NCBI GenBank assembly: GCA_964561455.1
Contig: CAZLPS010000022.1
Span: 1-54,290, forward strand
Origin: JABDGR01 sp964561455
Lineage (GTDB): Bacteria > Verrucomicrobiota > Verrucomicrobiia > Opitutales > JABDGR01
Length of the DNA: 54,290 nucleotides
Direction of reading: 5' to 3'
Every line of letters begins with the position of its first letter. Positions within the stretch are counted from its first letter, which is position 1. The position numbers and the translations under genes were made by a program. The notes under the pieces were generated by a model, which worked only from the letters and a program-made list of their open reading frames with translations, was not told the DNA's origin and did no database searches. Positions 31,523 through 39,978 of the stretch are shown here, piece after piece.

Positions 31523-32896
31523 ATGATTAAAATTGACCCAACTTTGGCGGCGAAGGATTTGCGCCCGGAACTCGGGCATTTTTGGCGGTTGTCCGGCGAA
31601 AAAATCCGACTGATTGAAAAGAAATTCGACCCGGCCCGCGGCGCGCCGGTCTTCACGGAAGCCGGCACTTACACCGCCCGCGGGTGGACGGAGTGGACGC
31701 AGGGTTTCCAGTACGGCTCGGCGATTTTGCAGTTCGACGCCACCGGCGATAAACAGTTTCTCCATTTTGGCCGCGAGAATACCGTTTCGCGCATGGCCCC
31801 GCACGTCTCGCACATCGGCGTGCATGACCACGGCTTTAATAATGTCTCGACTTACGGGAACTTGCGCCGCCTGATGCGGGAAAAGCGCATCCCGCACCAC
31901 GAGTGGGAATTGAATTTCTACGAGCTTGCACTGAAAGTCTCTGGCGCCGTGCAGGCCGCGCGGTGGGCCAAGCATGCCAAGGGCGGATTCATTTACTCTT
32001 TCAACGGGCCGCACTCGCTGTTCGTGGACACCATCCGTTCCTGCCGCGCGCTCATGGTCAGCCACGCCCTCGGGCACAACCTGAGCGGGGAGGGCGACAA
32101 GCGCATCAGCTTACTGGACCGCGCGCTGGCCCACATTCGCTCGACCGCCGATTATTCCGTCTATTATGGCGAAGGTCGTGACAGCTATGACGTGCGCGGG
32201 CGCGTCGCCCACGAGGCAATCTTTAATGTCAAAGACGGCGCCTACCGGTGCCCGAATTCGCAGCAGGGTTATACCGGCTTTTCCACCTGGACCCGTGGCC
32301 TTGCTTGGGCGCTGGTGGGTTTCGCCGAGGAATTGGAATTTTTGGAAACCCGGACAGATGCCGAACTCAAGCCCTTCGGCGGCCGGCGTGCGTTGGAAGC
32401 CATGATGCTCAAGGCCGCCACCGCCACTGCGGATTTCTACATTGCCAACACGCCAACCGATGGCGTGCCGTACTGGGACACCGGTGCGCCGGGCCTCGTG
32501 CATCTCGGCGATTATCTTGAGGAATCCGCCGACCCCTTCAATGAATACGAGCCCGTGGACAGCTCTGCCGCCGCCATCGCCGCCCAAGGCTTGTTGCGCC
32601 TCGGTCATTATCTCCAGGACCACGGCAAAGCCAATGCCGGTAAGCGTTACTGGCAGGCTGGCCTGACCGTCTTCCGTACCCTCTTGGCCGAACCTTATCT
32701 CAGCACGCAGAAATCCCATCAGGGCCTGCTGCTGCACTCGATTTATCACCGGCCCAATGGCTGGGACTTTGTTCCTCCCGGCTCGCGCATCCCCCGCGGC
32801 GAATCGTCAATGTGGGGCGATTACCATTTCCGCGAATGCGCCCTGTACCTCGAGCGGATCATCGCCCAAGGTCCATATTACACTTTTTTTGGCTGA
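31523..32896 (+). CDS. GH88 unsaturated glucuronyl hydrolase
   Basis: A 457-residue alpha/alpha-barrel glycoside hydrolase family 88 protein that removes the unsaturated uronic acid left at the non-reducing end of oligosaccharides by polysaccharide lyases. The two key acidic regions are visible: HIGVHDHGFNNVSTYGNL and FNGPHSLFVDTIRSC. GYTGFSTWTRGLAWALVGFA and VPYWDTGAP also fit the family. No signal peptide, so it acts on imported oligosaccharides in the cytoplasm. It lies 4 bases after eda, tightly coupled, and together they point to pectin, alginate-like or glycosaminoglycan degradation. Confidence 0.9.
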   Translation: MIKIDPTLAAKDLRPELGHFWRLSGEKIRLIEKKFDPARGAPVFTEAGTYTARGWTEWTQGFQYGSAILQFDATGDKQFLHFGRENTVSRMAPHVSHIGVHDHGFNNVSTYGNLRRLMREKRIPHHEWELNFYELALKVSGAVQAARWAKHAKGGFIYSFNGPHSLFVDTIRSCRALMVSHALGHNLSGEGDKRISLLDRALAHIRSTADYSVYYGEGRDSYDVRGRVAHEAIFNVKDGAYRCPNSQQGYTGFSTWTRGLAWALVGFAEELEFLETRTDAELKPFGGRRALEAMMLKAATATADFYIANTPTDGVPYWDTGAPGLVHLGDYLEESADPFNEYEPVDSSAAAIAAQGLLRLGHYLQDHGKANAGKRYWQAGLTVFRTLLAEPYLSTQKSHQGLLLHSIYHRPNGWDFVPPGSRIPRGESSMWGDYHFRECALYLERIIAQGPYYTFFG

Positions 32897-32947
32897 AAGG
32901 CACCACCCCTCCGCGTTCTCCGCGTACTCCGCAGTTAGAAAGTTTTC

Positions 32948-33778
32948 ATGCCCGTTGCTCCCCTGACCGATTACTCCCGGCTCTGCCTGCACACGATCAC
33001 GACGAAACCGTGGTCGCTGGACGAGGCTTGCCGCGAATACGCCCGGGCGGGCGTCAAAGGCATCAGCGTCTGGCGGGACACGCTCGTCGGGCGCGATGTG
33101 GCCGCCAGTGGCCGGCAATTGCGGGATGCCGGTCTGAGCATCGTTTCCCTGGTACGCGGCGGATTCTTTCCCGCCAGTGACGCCGCCGGCCGCCAAAAAG
33201 CCGTGGATGAGAACCGGAAGTGCATTGACGAAGCGGCGGCCTTGGGCGCCCCGATCATTGTGCTGGTGTGCGGCGCGGTGGCGGGCCAGCCGCTGGCAGA
33301 ATCGCGCAAACAGATTGCCGAAGGCATCGCCGCGGTTTTGCCGCACGCGAAGGCGGCGGGCGTCAAACTCGCCATCGAACCCCTGCATCCGATGTATGCC
33401 GACACGCGCTCGGCGGTCAACACGCTTAAGCAGGCCAATGATCTCGCGGCGCAATTCGACGCGTCCGTCGGAGTTGCCGTGGATGTTTATCATTTGTGGT
33501 GGGACGACCAGTTGGAGTTCGAAATCGCCCGCTGCGGGCGCCTCGGCAAACTATTCGCCTACCATGTCTGCGACTGGCGCTCGCCGACGGTGGATATGCT
33601 GAACGACCGCGGCCTGATGGGCGAGGGCATCATCCCCCTGCGCCAAATCCGCGGCTGGGTGGAGGTGGCGGGCTTCGGCGGCTATATTGAAGTCGAGATT
33701 TTTTCGCATCGCCTCTGGCAGATGAATCAGTTGGACTTCCTGCGCGACATCCAGGCGGCCTACCTCAAATCCACCTGA
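32948..33778 (+). CDS. Sugar phosphate isomerase/epimerase family protein (TIM barrel)
   Basis: A 276-residue xylose-isomerase-like/AP-endonuclease-2 fold protein. Metal-site strands are visible: VKLAIEPLHPMYADTRSA (Glu), GVAVDVYHLWWDD (Asp/His), LFAYHVCDWR (His) and FGGYIEVEIFS (Glu). It probably isomerises or epimerises a keto sugar acid in the same uronate pathway. It lies 51 bases after the GH88 gene and 16 bases before the oxidoreductase. The exact substrate cannot be given. Confidence 0.85.
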   Translation: MPVAPLTDYSRLCLHTITTKPWSLDEACREYARAGVKGISVWRDTLVGRDVAASGRQLRDAGLSIVSLVRGGFFPASDAAGRQKAVDENRKCIDEAAALGAPIIVLVCGAVAGQPLAESRKQIAEGIAAVLPHAKAAGVKLAIEPLHPMYADTRSAVNTLKQANDLAAQFDASVGVAVDVYHLWWDDQLEFEIARCGRLGKLFAYHVCDWRSPTVDMLNDRGLMGEGIIPLRQIRGWVEVAGFGGYIEVEIFSHRLWQMNQLDFLRDIQAAYLKST

Positions 33779-33794
33779 TCGCCTACCCCTTCTT

Positions 33795-34955
33795 ATGAGC
33801 AAAAACGACAAAGTCCACCGCGTGGGAATTATCATGAACGGCGTCACCGGCCGCATGGGCACTAACCAGCACCTGCTGCGTTCGGTTTCGGCCATTATGA
33901 AACAGGGGGGGCTCCGCGTCGGGCCCAACGAGGTTATCATGCCTGACCCCATCCTGGTGGGGCGTAATGAAGAGAAGCTCAAGAAGCTCACGGAAATTTC
34001 CGAGGCCAAAAAATACACCACCGACCTGAAGGAGGCCCTGAAAGACCCATCCTACTCGGTTTACTTCGACGCGCAGGGCACGTTGCAGCGCGCGGCCGCC
34101 GTAAAAGCCGCCGCCGCTGCCGGCAAACACATTTATTGCGAAAAACCCACGGCCGTCACTACGGCGAAGGCCCTCGAGCTTTACCACTTTTGCAAGAAGG
34201 CCGGCGTCAAAAATGGCGTCGTGCAGGACAAACTGTGGCTCCCGGGCTTTCTGAAGTTGCGCAAGCTGATGGATGCGGGCTTCTTCGGGCAAATCCTCTC
34301 CGTCCGCGGGGAATTTGGCTACTGGGTGTTTGAGGGCCACACGGTCAAGGCCCAGCGCCCGTCGTGGAATTATCGCAAACAGGACGGCGGCGGCATCATC
34401 ATTGATATGCTCTGCCACTGGCGCTACATGCTCGACAATCTCTTCGGCGCGGTCCAGTCCGTCTCCTGCCTCGGCGCGACGCACATCAAGGAACGCGTGG
34501 ACGAAAACGGCAAACCTTACAAATGCACCGCCGACGACGCCGCCTATGCGACGTTTGAATTGAAGGGCGGCGTCATCGCCCACATCAACAGCTCGTGGAC
34601 CGTCCGCGTTCGCCGCGACGATCTGGTGGTCTTTCAGGTGGACGGCACCCAGGGCAGCGCCGTGGTCGGTCTGCGCAAGTGCCTCGTGCAAAGCTACGAA
34701 AACACCCCGCGCCCGACATGGAACCCGGACGTGGTGCAACCCGTCAATTTCTTCGAGGGCTGGGTCGAAGTGCCCGACGACGGAGAATACGACAACGCCT
34801 TCAAGATTCAGTGGGAATTGTTCCTCAAGCACATCGTCCTCGGCACCAAGTTTCCCTGGACGCTCCTCGAAGGCGCCAAGGGCGTGCAACTGGCGGAACT
34901 CGGCCTGAAATCCTGGAAAAAGCGCGCCTGGGTGGATGTGCCGAAACTGAAGTAA
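33795..34955 (+). CDS. Gfo/Idh/MocA-family oxidoreductase
   Basis: A 386-residue NAD(P)-dependent sugar or polyol dehydrogenase. The N-terminal Rossmann loop is GVTGRMGTNQHLLRS, slightly longer than the usual GxGxxG form. The EKP motif is HIYCEKPTAV (about residues 112-121). GGGIIIDMLCHWRYMLD holds the catalytic His region. Position in the operon suggests reduction or oxidation of an intermediate of uronate or sugar acid breakdown. It starts 16 bases after the isomerase gene. After its stop there is a 148-base spacer with inverted repeats before the SDR gene. Confidence 0.88.
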   Translation: MSKNDKVHRVGIIMNGVTGRMGTNQHLLRSVSAIMKQGGLRVGPNEVIMPDPILVGRNEEKLKKLTEISEAKKYTTDLKEALKDPSYSVYFDAQGTLQRAAAVKAAAAAGKHIYCEKPTAVTTAKALELYHFCKKAGVKNGVVQDKLWLPGFLKLRKLMDAGFFGQILSVRGEFGYWVFEGHTVKAQRPSWNYRKQDGGGIIIDMLCHWRYMLDNLFGAVQSVSCLGATHIKERVDENGKPYKCTADDAAYATFELKGGVIAHINSSWTVRVRRDDLVVFQVDGTQGSAVVGLRKCLVQSYENTPRPTWNPDVVQPVNFFEGWVEVPDDGEYDNAFKIQWELFLKHIVLGTKFPWTLLEGAKGVQLAELGLKSWKKRAWVDVPKLK

Positions 34956-34970
34956 AGTGCTTTAGTGCCT

Positions 34971-35103
34971 AGTGTTTTAGTGCTTAGTTCAACACTACTG
35001 CCCTCTACTTCCTAACTTCTGGTTCCAGCATTCAGTTTTCCAGCAACCCGTTTCTCGCTTCTTCACAAATACTAAGCACCAGAACACTAAGCACTAAAAC
35101 ACT
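34971..35103. repeat. 18-bp perfect inverted repeat abutting the SDR start codon
   Basis: AGTGTTTTAGTGCTTAGT at 34971-34988 and its exact reverse complement at 35086-35103, the second copy ending one base before ATG 35104. Related words (GTGCTTTAGTGCCTAG, ACTAAGCACCAGAACAC) extend both arms. In the mRNA this would fold into a hairpin with the start codon at its base. Confidence 0.8.
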
Positions 35104-35877
35104 ATGAAGCGTATTGCGTTAATCACCGGCGGGAGCCGCGGCATCGGCTACGGTTGCGCGGAGCATCTGGCGCGGGCGGGCTTTGATTTGGCCATCAACG
35201 GCGTGCGCGAGGAAAAGGATGCGGGAGATGCCTTGAATGCGTTGCGGAAATTGGGCGCGGAGGTCGTTTATTGCCAGGGCGATATCAGTAAATCCGCCGA
35301 TCGTGCCGCCATCCTTAAGAGCGTGCGCGAAAAATTTGGCCGGCTCAATGTCCTCGTCAGTAACGCGGGCGTTGCGCCCAAGGTACGCGCGGACGTGCTG
35401 GAAACTTTGGAGGAAAGCTGGGACCATGTGGTCGGCGCAAATTTGAAGGGCGGTTTCTTCCTCACCCAGGCCGCCGCCAAATGGCTGGTCGAACAAAAAG
35501 TGGCCGACCCGCAGAATTTTCAGGGCTGCATCATCATTGTCAGTTCCATTTCGGCGACGGTGGTATCAACGAACCGCGGCGAGTATTGCGTTTCCAAGGC
35601 CGGCTTGGCGATGGTCGCCGCGTTGTTTGCCGCGAGGCTGGGGGAGTATGACCTCCCCGTTTACGAAGTCCGCCCCGGCGTCATCAAGACGGACATGACC
35701 TCCGGCGTGACCGCGAAATACGATAAGCTCCTCGGCGAAGGCCTCGCCGTCACCCGCCGCTGGGGTACCCCCGACGACGTCGGTCGCGCCGCCGCCGCGC
35801 TCGCCCGCGGTGATTTTCCTTATTCCACCGGCTCCGTCATCATGGTGGATGGTGGGTTGGTGATGCCGCGGCTGTAG
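35104..35877 (+). CDS. SDR-family oxidoreductase (FabG/KduD-like)
   Basis: A 257-residue short-chain dehydrogenase. Cofactor loop TGGSRGIGYG (residues 8-17), LVSNAGVAPK, catalytic Ser in IIIVSSISA, catalytic YCVSK (Tyr/Lys), and the C-terminal VDGGLVMPRL. In the setting of eda and GH88 a keto-deoxy-uronate reductase role (KduD-like) is plausible, but annotation as 3-ketoacyl-ACP reductase would be an equally common automatic call. There is no Shine-Dalgarno; the bases before ATG are the arm of an inverted repeat. A copy of its last 40 or so codons reappears at 36783-36907. Confidence 0.88.
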   Translation: MKRIALITGGSRGIGYGCAEHLARAGFDLAINGVREEKDAGDALNALRKLGAEVVYCQGDISKSADRAAILKSVREKFGRLNVLVSNAGVAPKVRADVLETLEESWDHVVGANLKGGFFLTQAAAKWLVEQKVADPQNFQGCIIIVSSISATVVSTNRGEYCVSKAGLAMVAALFAARLGEYDLPVYEVRPGVIKTDMTSGVTAKYDKLLGEGLAVTRRWGTPDDVGRAAAALARGDFPYSTGSVIMVDGGLVMPRL

Positions 35878-36229
35878 GAGAAAGGAGTCAGGAGACAGGA
35901 GGCCGGCAATAGAAGTTGGAAGCTGGAATCTGGAAGTTGGAATGGTCAAACTGGCAGAAATTTGCATTTTTCAGGTATCCCGGGGTTCGGGGGAGGGCGG
36001 CGTTAAGTCTGGTTCCATGGCCGCTTTTGCTTCTTTTGCCCTGCCGTTCCGGAGCCAAGCCTCGCGGAGCGAGGCGTGATCCCTTCAGCTTCCTTCCAAC
36101 GTCATTATGGGAAAAAACCGATTGATGCGATTCAGTTGCGCGAGGTGGAATGAAATGATCCGCCAGAACGCAGTTTTTGACGGTTTCCTTGTTCTTGCAC
36201 CAACGCGATTTTTGGCTTAACTTGACGGT
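35878..36229. other. Intergenic region with repeat words
   Basis: No gene is seen. Contains GGAGTCAGGAGACAGGAGG and GGAAGCTGGAATCTGGAAG words (35881-35942), a TTTGCATTTTTCAGG stretch similar to one near 54065, and a small hairpin CCTCGCGGAGCGAGG at about 36060-36074 related to the one at 47601-47623. Confidence 0.5.
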
Positions 36230-36448
36230 ATGTTCGATTGGTCGCAGTGCCCGGCGGTGGAGCGTTCGCCCGACAAGGTGAGCGGGGCTTGGGTGTTCAA
36301 GAACCCGCGAGTGCCCGTCGCGGCATTGTTTGAAAATCTGGAAAGCGGCGCCCGGCTGGACGAATTCCTTGCTTGGTTTCCCGGCGTCACGCGACCCCAA
36401 GCCGAGGCCGTGCTCGAACACGCCGCCCACAGCCTCGCCCCGGTGTGA
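36230..36448 (+). CDS. DUF433-type antitoxin (small)
   Basis: A 72-residue protein with the DUF433 pattern: CPAVERSPDKVSGAWVFK, RVPVAALFENLESG, LDEFLAWFPGVTRPQAEAVL. These proteins are antitoxins of DUF5615/PIN-like toxins and resemble the C-terminal half of the DUF433 protein at 1254-1949. The stop codon overlaps the GTG start of the toxin gene by four bases (36445-36448), the usual coupling. The toxin gene is broken, so this antitoxin is now solitary. Confidence 0.8.
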   Translation: MFDWSQCPAVERSPDKVSGAWVFKNPRVPVAALFENLESGARLDEFLAWFPGVTRPQAEAVLEHAAHSLAPV

Positions 36449-36761
36449 AAATACTCTTTGATCAAGGCACCCCGGTGCCGTTGCGCGCCTTTCTCCTTCC
36501 GCATGAGGTGGTGACGGCTTTTGAACACGGCCGGGATCGTTTGCTCAATGGCGATTTGTTGAAAGCTGCCGAAAGGGGAGGCTTCGATGTGCTGGTCACA
36601 ACCGATTAAGGCATAAAATACCAGCAAAACCTCGCGGGTCGAAAATTGCCATCGTTGTCCTGTGCTCAACGAGTTGGCCGAAAATCAAAGGGAAGACTGC
36701 CGGGGTGGCCGCAGCCGTGCAATCCGTGGCTCCCGGCGGGTTTCTGGAAGTTGCGATTTGA
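36445..36761 (+). pseudogene. DUF5615 PIN-like toxin, nonsense codon and frameshift
   Basis: From GTG 36445 it reads KILFDQGTPVPLRAFLLPHE, then FEHGRDRLLNGDLLKAAE and VLVTTD, the DUF5615 N-terminal half. TAA at 36607-36609 replaces a Lys/Gln codon. The frame continues GIKYQQNLAGRK and then needs a one-base shift near 36640-36645 to read IAIVVL, SWPKIKG and a final LEVAI with stop at 36759-36761. Two independent lesions in an otherwise well preserved gene mean it is inactive. Confidence 0.8.
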
Positions 36762-36782
36762 CGCTTTGCATCCTATTTCGTT

Positions 36783-36907
36783 TTGGGGCACCATCGAGCA
36801 ATTGGTCGACGTGGGCCGCGCCGCCGCCGCGCTGGCCCGGGGTGAATTCCCATATTCGACGGGCTCCGTCATCATGATGGGCGGCGGGTTGGTGATGCCG
36901 AGGCTGT
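36783..36907 (+). pseudogene. 3' fragment of a second SDR gene
   Basis: WGT...VDVGRAAAALARGEFPYSTG, then SVIM and GGGLVMPRL match the last 40 or so codons of the SDR at 35104-35877. The stop codon TAG is replaced by TAC, so the frame runs on. Silent and conservative differences show it is an old duplicate or the end of a paralogue. The DUF433/DUF5615 pair lies between the intact gene and this fragment. Confidence 0.75.
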
Positions 36908-37098
36908 ACCTTCCCGATTTCGAGAACTTTATTTCGCGCAGAGACGCAAAGGCGCAGAGGTCTTTTGACAGAATTAACAAAATTACATGGATTCTGTAAC
37001 TGGAGTTTGCCTGGGTTTGGAGGTGGGGGGGCAAAAGGCTGCGGCAGATAGAGTTTGCGCCGATTCCTGCGGGCACCGATGATAGTCGTCTATTCGCC

Positions 37099-38868
37099 AT
37101 GGGAAAATTGAAAATAAATTTTGGATTCTTGGCCGTGGCATGGCTGGTGGTGCCCGTGGTTCCGACGGTGCTGCGGGCGGCGGACGCGGCGGTACCGGTC
37201 GCGCCGGGTGGCACGGCAACTCCGTCCGGGACGGGTGCTCCCGCACCATCGGCGCTCAAGGTAATTGCAGTTTCCGCAGGCGGGGGCGATTGCCTGTTCA
37301 TCGAGAGCGACGGCAGCCTGTGGGGCCTGGGCTGGAACGGCCAGGGCCAATTGGGTGATGGCACGATAACTGATCGGTACAAGCCCGTCAAAATTGTCGC
37401 GGCCAATGTCACGGCCGTCGCAGCGGGCGACGCCGACACGCTGTTTCTCAAGAATGACGGGAGCCTTTGGGGCATGGGTGGGAACCGGCGCGGCCAGTTG
37501 GGCGACGGCACCACGAACGAGCACCTCCAGCCTTTTCAAATTCTGGCCGGCGGCGTCACGGCGGTGGCGGTGGAGGAAACCCACAGCCTATTTCTGAAGA
37601 CAGACGGCAGTCTCTGGGCGATGGGCAGCAATGATGGCGGGCAACTGGGTGATGGAACGCGCACGAACCAGTATTCCCCGGTGCAAGTTGTCAGCAGCGG
37701 CGTCAAGACCATGGCGGCGGGTGAGGGATTCAGTCTGTTCGTGAAGACCGACGGCAGCCTGTGGGCCATGGGTGAAAACCAATATGGTCAGCTGGGTGAC
37801 GGCACGAAAGCGGTCCATGACGTGCCCGAGCAAATCGAGGCGGGTGGGGTCACCGCGGTGGCGGCGGGCAGCGGCCACAGCGTGTATTTGAAAAGCGACG
37901 GCAGTGTGTGGTCCGTGGGATGGAACAGCCAGGGCCAACTGGGTGACGGCAACAAAGCGAATTTGTCGGCGCCCAAAAAAGTCGCCGATAATGTTACGGC
38001 CATCTCGGTGGGTTTCTACCACAGCTTGTTACTCAAGAAAGACGGTAGCCTGTGGGCCATGGGCTGGAACGGTCACGCCCAACTGGGTGATGGCAGCCGG
38101 GTAAACAAGAACACTCCCACCCAGATTATTGGCAGCGGGGTAACTGATATTTCCGCCGGCGCCGGATTCAGCGTTTTCCTCAAAGGCGATGGCAGCCTCT
38201 GGGGCATGGGCTGGATGGGTTACGGAGATGGCAAGAGCGGCATCGGGCAAATTGGCGTCGGCCCGGGACCCAATCGCAATGTGCCCGTCGCCATGTTGCC
38301 GGCTCCCGCCGATGCCGCGCAGACCTTGTGGCCGATGGGTGCTCCAATCAAACCGGGCGTGCAGGTGGTTGCGGATCTCCCCAATACCACCCTGGGGCGA
38401 TTGAACGCGGCGCAGGGGTATTTGGAAAAAGCGCGCGAATCCCTCGCCTCGGCGACCATCGCAAATCACGGCGGGTATGTGGAAAAGGCTGGGGGAGAAG
38501 TTAGGCAGGCACTGGCGGATTTGAGCGCCGCGCTGGCCGAGGTCAAATTTCATCCCGAGACGGACCAACTGCGCACCGGACCGGCACCGGTGGAAACCAC
38601 GACGGTGCGGCCGGTCGCGAGTCCGAGTTATGACTTGGGCCCCAATGGAAATTACCGCAGTCCGCGAATGATCGAAGCCATCACCAATCTCAATGCGGCG
38701 CTGGCGATGTTGGCGAATGGCGAGGCGGGCAGCGTGGGCCCGATTCTGGGTGAGATCGGCGGGCAGCGCGAAAAAATCATCAAGGACATCGGCCAGGCGT
38801 CGGCCAGCGTCATCTCGGCCATGGATTTCGCGCACGGCATCCTCAAAACCCCCGCGGCGGCGCCGTAG
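37099..38868 (+). CDS. Secreted RCC1-repeat (beta-propeller) protein
   Basis: A 589-residue protein with an N-terminal signal peptide (KINFGFLAVAWLVVPVVPTV...). Seven RCC1-type repeats of about 50 residues (about 50-400) have the core DGSLWAMGxNxxGQLGDGT, followed by V.AVAAG and (F/Y)LK. They predict a seven-bladed propeller. The C-terminal 170 residues are helical, with AQGYLEKARESLASATI and LNAALAMLANGEAGS, and include a Pro/Val linker. RCC1 propellers are binding scaffolds; the bacterial target is unknown. It is followed 59 bases later by a FecR-like lipoprotein gene on the same strand. Confidence 0.88.
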   Translation: MGKLKINFGFLAVAWLVVPVVPTVLRAADAAVPVAPGGTATPSGTGAPAPSALKVIAVSAGGGDCLFIESDGSLWGLGWNGQGQLGDGTITDRYKPVKIVAANVTAVAAGDADTLFLKNDGSLWGMGGNRRGQLGDGTTNEHLQPFQILAGGVTAVAVEETHSLFLKTDGSLWAMGSNDGGQLGDGTRTNQYSPVQVVSSGVKTMAAGEGFSLFVKTDGSLWAMGENQYGQLGDGTKAVHDVPEQIEAGGVTAVAAGSGHSVYLKSDGSVWSVGWNSQGQLGDGNKANLSAPKKVADNVTAISVGFYHSLLLKKDGSLWAMGWNGHAQLGDGSRVNKNTPTQIIGSGVTDISAGAGFSVFLKGDGSLWGMGWMGYGDGKSGIGQIGVGPGPNRNVPVAMLPAPADAAQTLWPMGAPIKPGVQVVADLPNTTLGRLNAAQGYLEKARESLASATIANHGGYVEKAGGEVRQALADLSAALAEVKFHPETDQLRTGPAPVETTTVRPVASPSYDLGPNGNYRSPRMIEAITNLNAALAMLANGEAGSVGPILGEIGGQREKIIKDIGQASASVISAMDFAHGILKTPAAAP

Positions 38869-38927
38869 GAGTTGCTGGGCTGATTTTAGATTCGCGCGGG
38901 CGGCGGCATCCGGCCAAATTCGGGGAT

Positions 38928-39902
38928 ATGCAAGCCGGAATCATGGCGCGGATTGCGGGTGCGGCGTTGACGCTGCTGCTCACCGGGTGCGCGTCGGAAA
39001 GGGCGGAAACACCTTTGTCCGCTTCGGCCGTCGCGGCGGCTGGGGGCCCCATGCCTGGGCCGAATCTTCCGGAGAGCGTGCAGGGCCTGGGCCAGGTCGA
39101 GGCGTTAGCCGTGGTGGGTGAAGTTGAGTTGATTGCCCAAAACGGCACATACCACCGGTTGGTGCGTCAGGAAACTTTTACCGAAGGCAATCTGGTCCGG
39201 GTCGGCCCGGGTGGCGGCGCGATGCTGATTTTTTCCAACGGGACTGTCGTGAAATTACTTCCTTACTGCCAGTTGGACGTCACCTTGTTCAGACAGGAGC
39301 CCTTCGACGGGAAAATGGCCGGCGCCAACTTGGGCCTGGAACGGGAACCAAGCTCGTCCAAGACAATTCTTTATCTGCGCAATGAAGTGGCGCAAGTGGA
39401 GGTCAAGCCGCTCAATGCCGCCGGAGGCTCGAGCTTTGAGGTGGATACGCCGGTGGGCGATTTTGATGTGCGCGCAGGCATTCTTTCCGTCAAGGTGGGC
39501 CGGAACCCCGGCGGGCAGTTGCGCCAGGTGTTGGCAAATTGCCTTGCCGGGAGGGTGACCTATACGCCGGTTGCGCCCATTTTCGATGACCGCGGGCGGC
39601 TCGGCTATAACGAAGCTTTTTTCACCACCTTTGACCTGCGTCCGGCCCAGCAACTGCAAGTCGCGGTGCAGTGGGATCCGGTTACCAGCCAAGTCTCGGG
39701 TGGCCGGGTTGGGGGCGGCGTCATCCCCCTGGATGCGGCCAACGTGGAATTGAGGGATTTCACTGACTCCGTCATTGCGGCCAATGCGGTCGGCTTGCAC
39801 CTGATACCGCCGCAAAGGCTCGCGGTGGTACCACCCGCCCCGGCGGGCATCCCGACGGTACCGTTTGCGCCGATCCTGTCGGTTCGCGCGGGCGGCCCGT
39901 AG
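38928..39902 (+). CDS. FecR-domain lipoprotein
   Basis: 324 residues from ATG 38928, or 319 from ATG 38943. Signal peptide with lipobox LLTGC. The middle resembles the FecR fold: GTYHRLVRQETFTEGNLVRV, GGAMLIFSNGTVVKLLP, and SFEVDTPVGDFDVRAGILSV, as in FecR-like extracytoplasmic domains that bind or sense surface components. No sigma factor lies next to it, so a classical sigma/anti-sigma circuit is not supported. The C-terminus is Pro-rich. It follows the RCC1 protein gene and is probably co-transcribed. Confidence 0.7.
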   Translation: MQAGIMARIAGAALTLLLTGCASERAETPLSASAVAAAGGPMPGPNLPESVQGLGQVEALAVVGEVELIAQNGTYHRLVRQETFTEGNLVRVGPGGGAMLIFSNGTVVKLLPYCQLDVTLFRQEPFDGKMAGANLGLEREPSSSKTILYLRNEVAQVEVKPLNAAGGSSFEVDTPVGDFDVRAGILSVKVGRNPGGQLRQVLANCLAGRVTYTPVAPIFDDRGRLGYNEAFFTTFDLRPAQQLQVAVQWDPVTSQVSGGRVGGGVIPLDAANVELRDFTDSVIAANAVGLHLIPPQRLAVVPPAPAGIPTVPFAPILSVRAGGP

Positions 39903-39978
39903 ATTAAATGGCTGCGCCGGAGCGCTTTGGAGTGCGGTGGCTCGATGCCGCTTTCACCGTATCAAAGTGACGCTCCCT

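Noticed and set aside
33783..34889. 368-codon minus-strand ORF opposite the Gfo/Idh oxidoreductase
   Set aside because: Shadow of a conserved enzyme.
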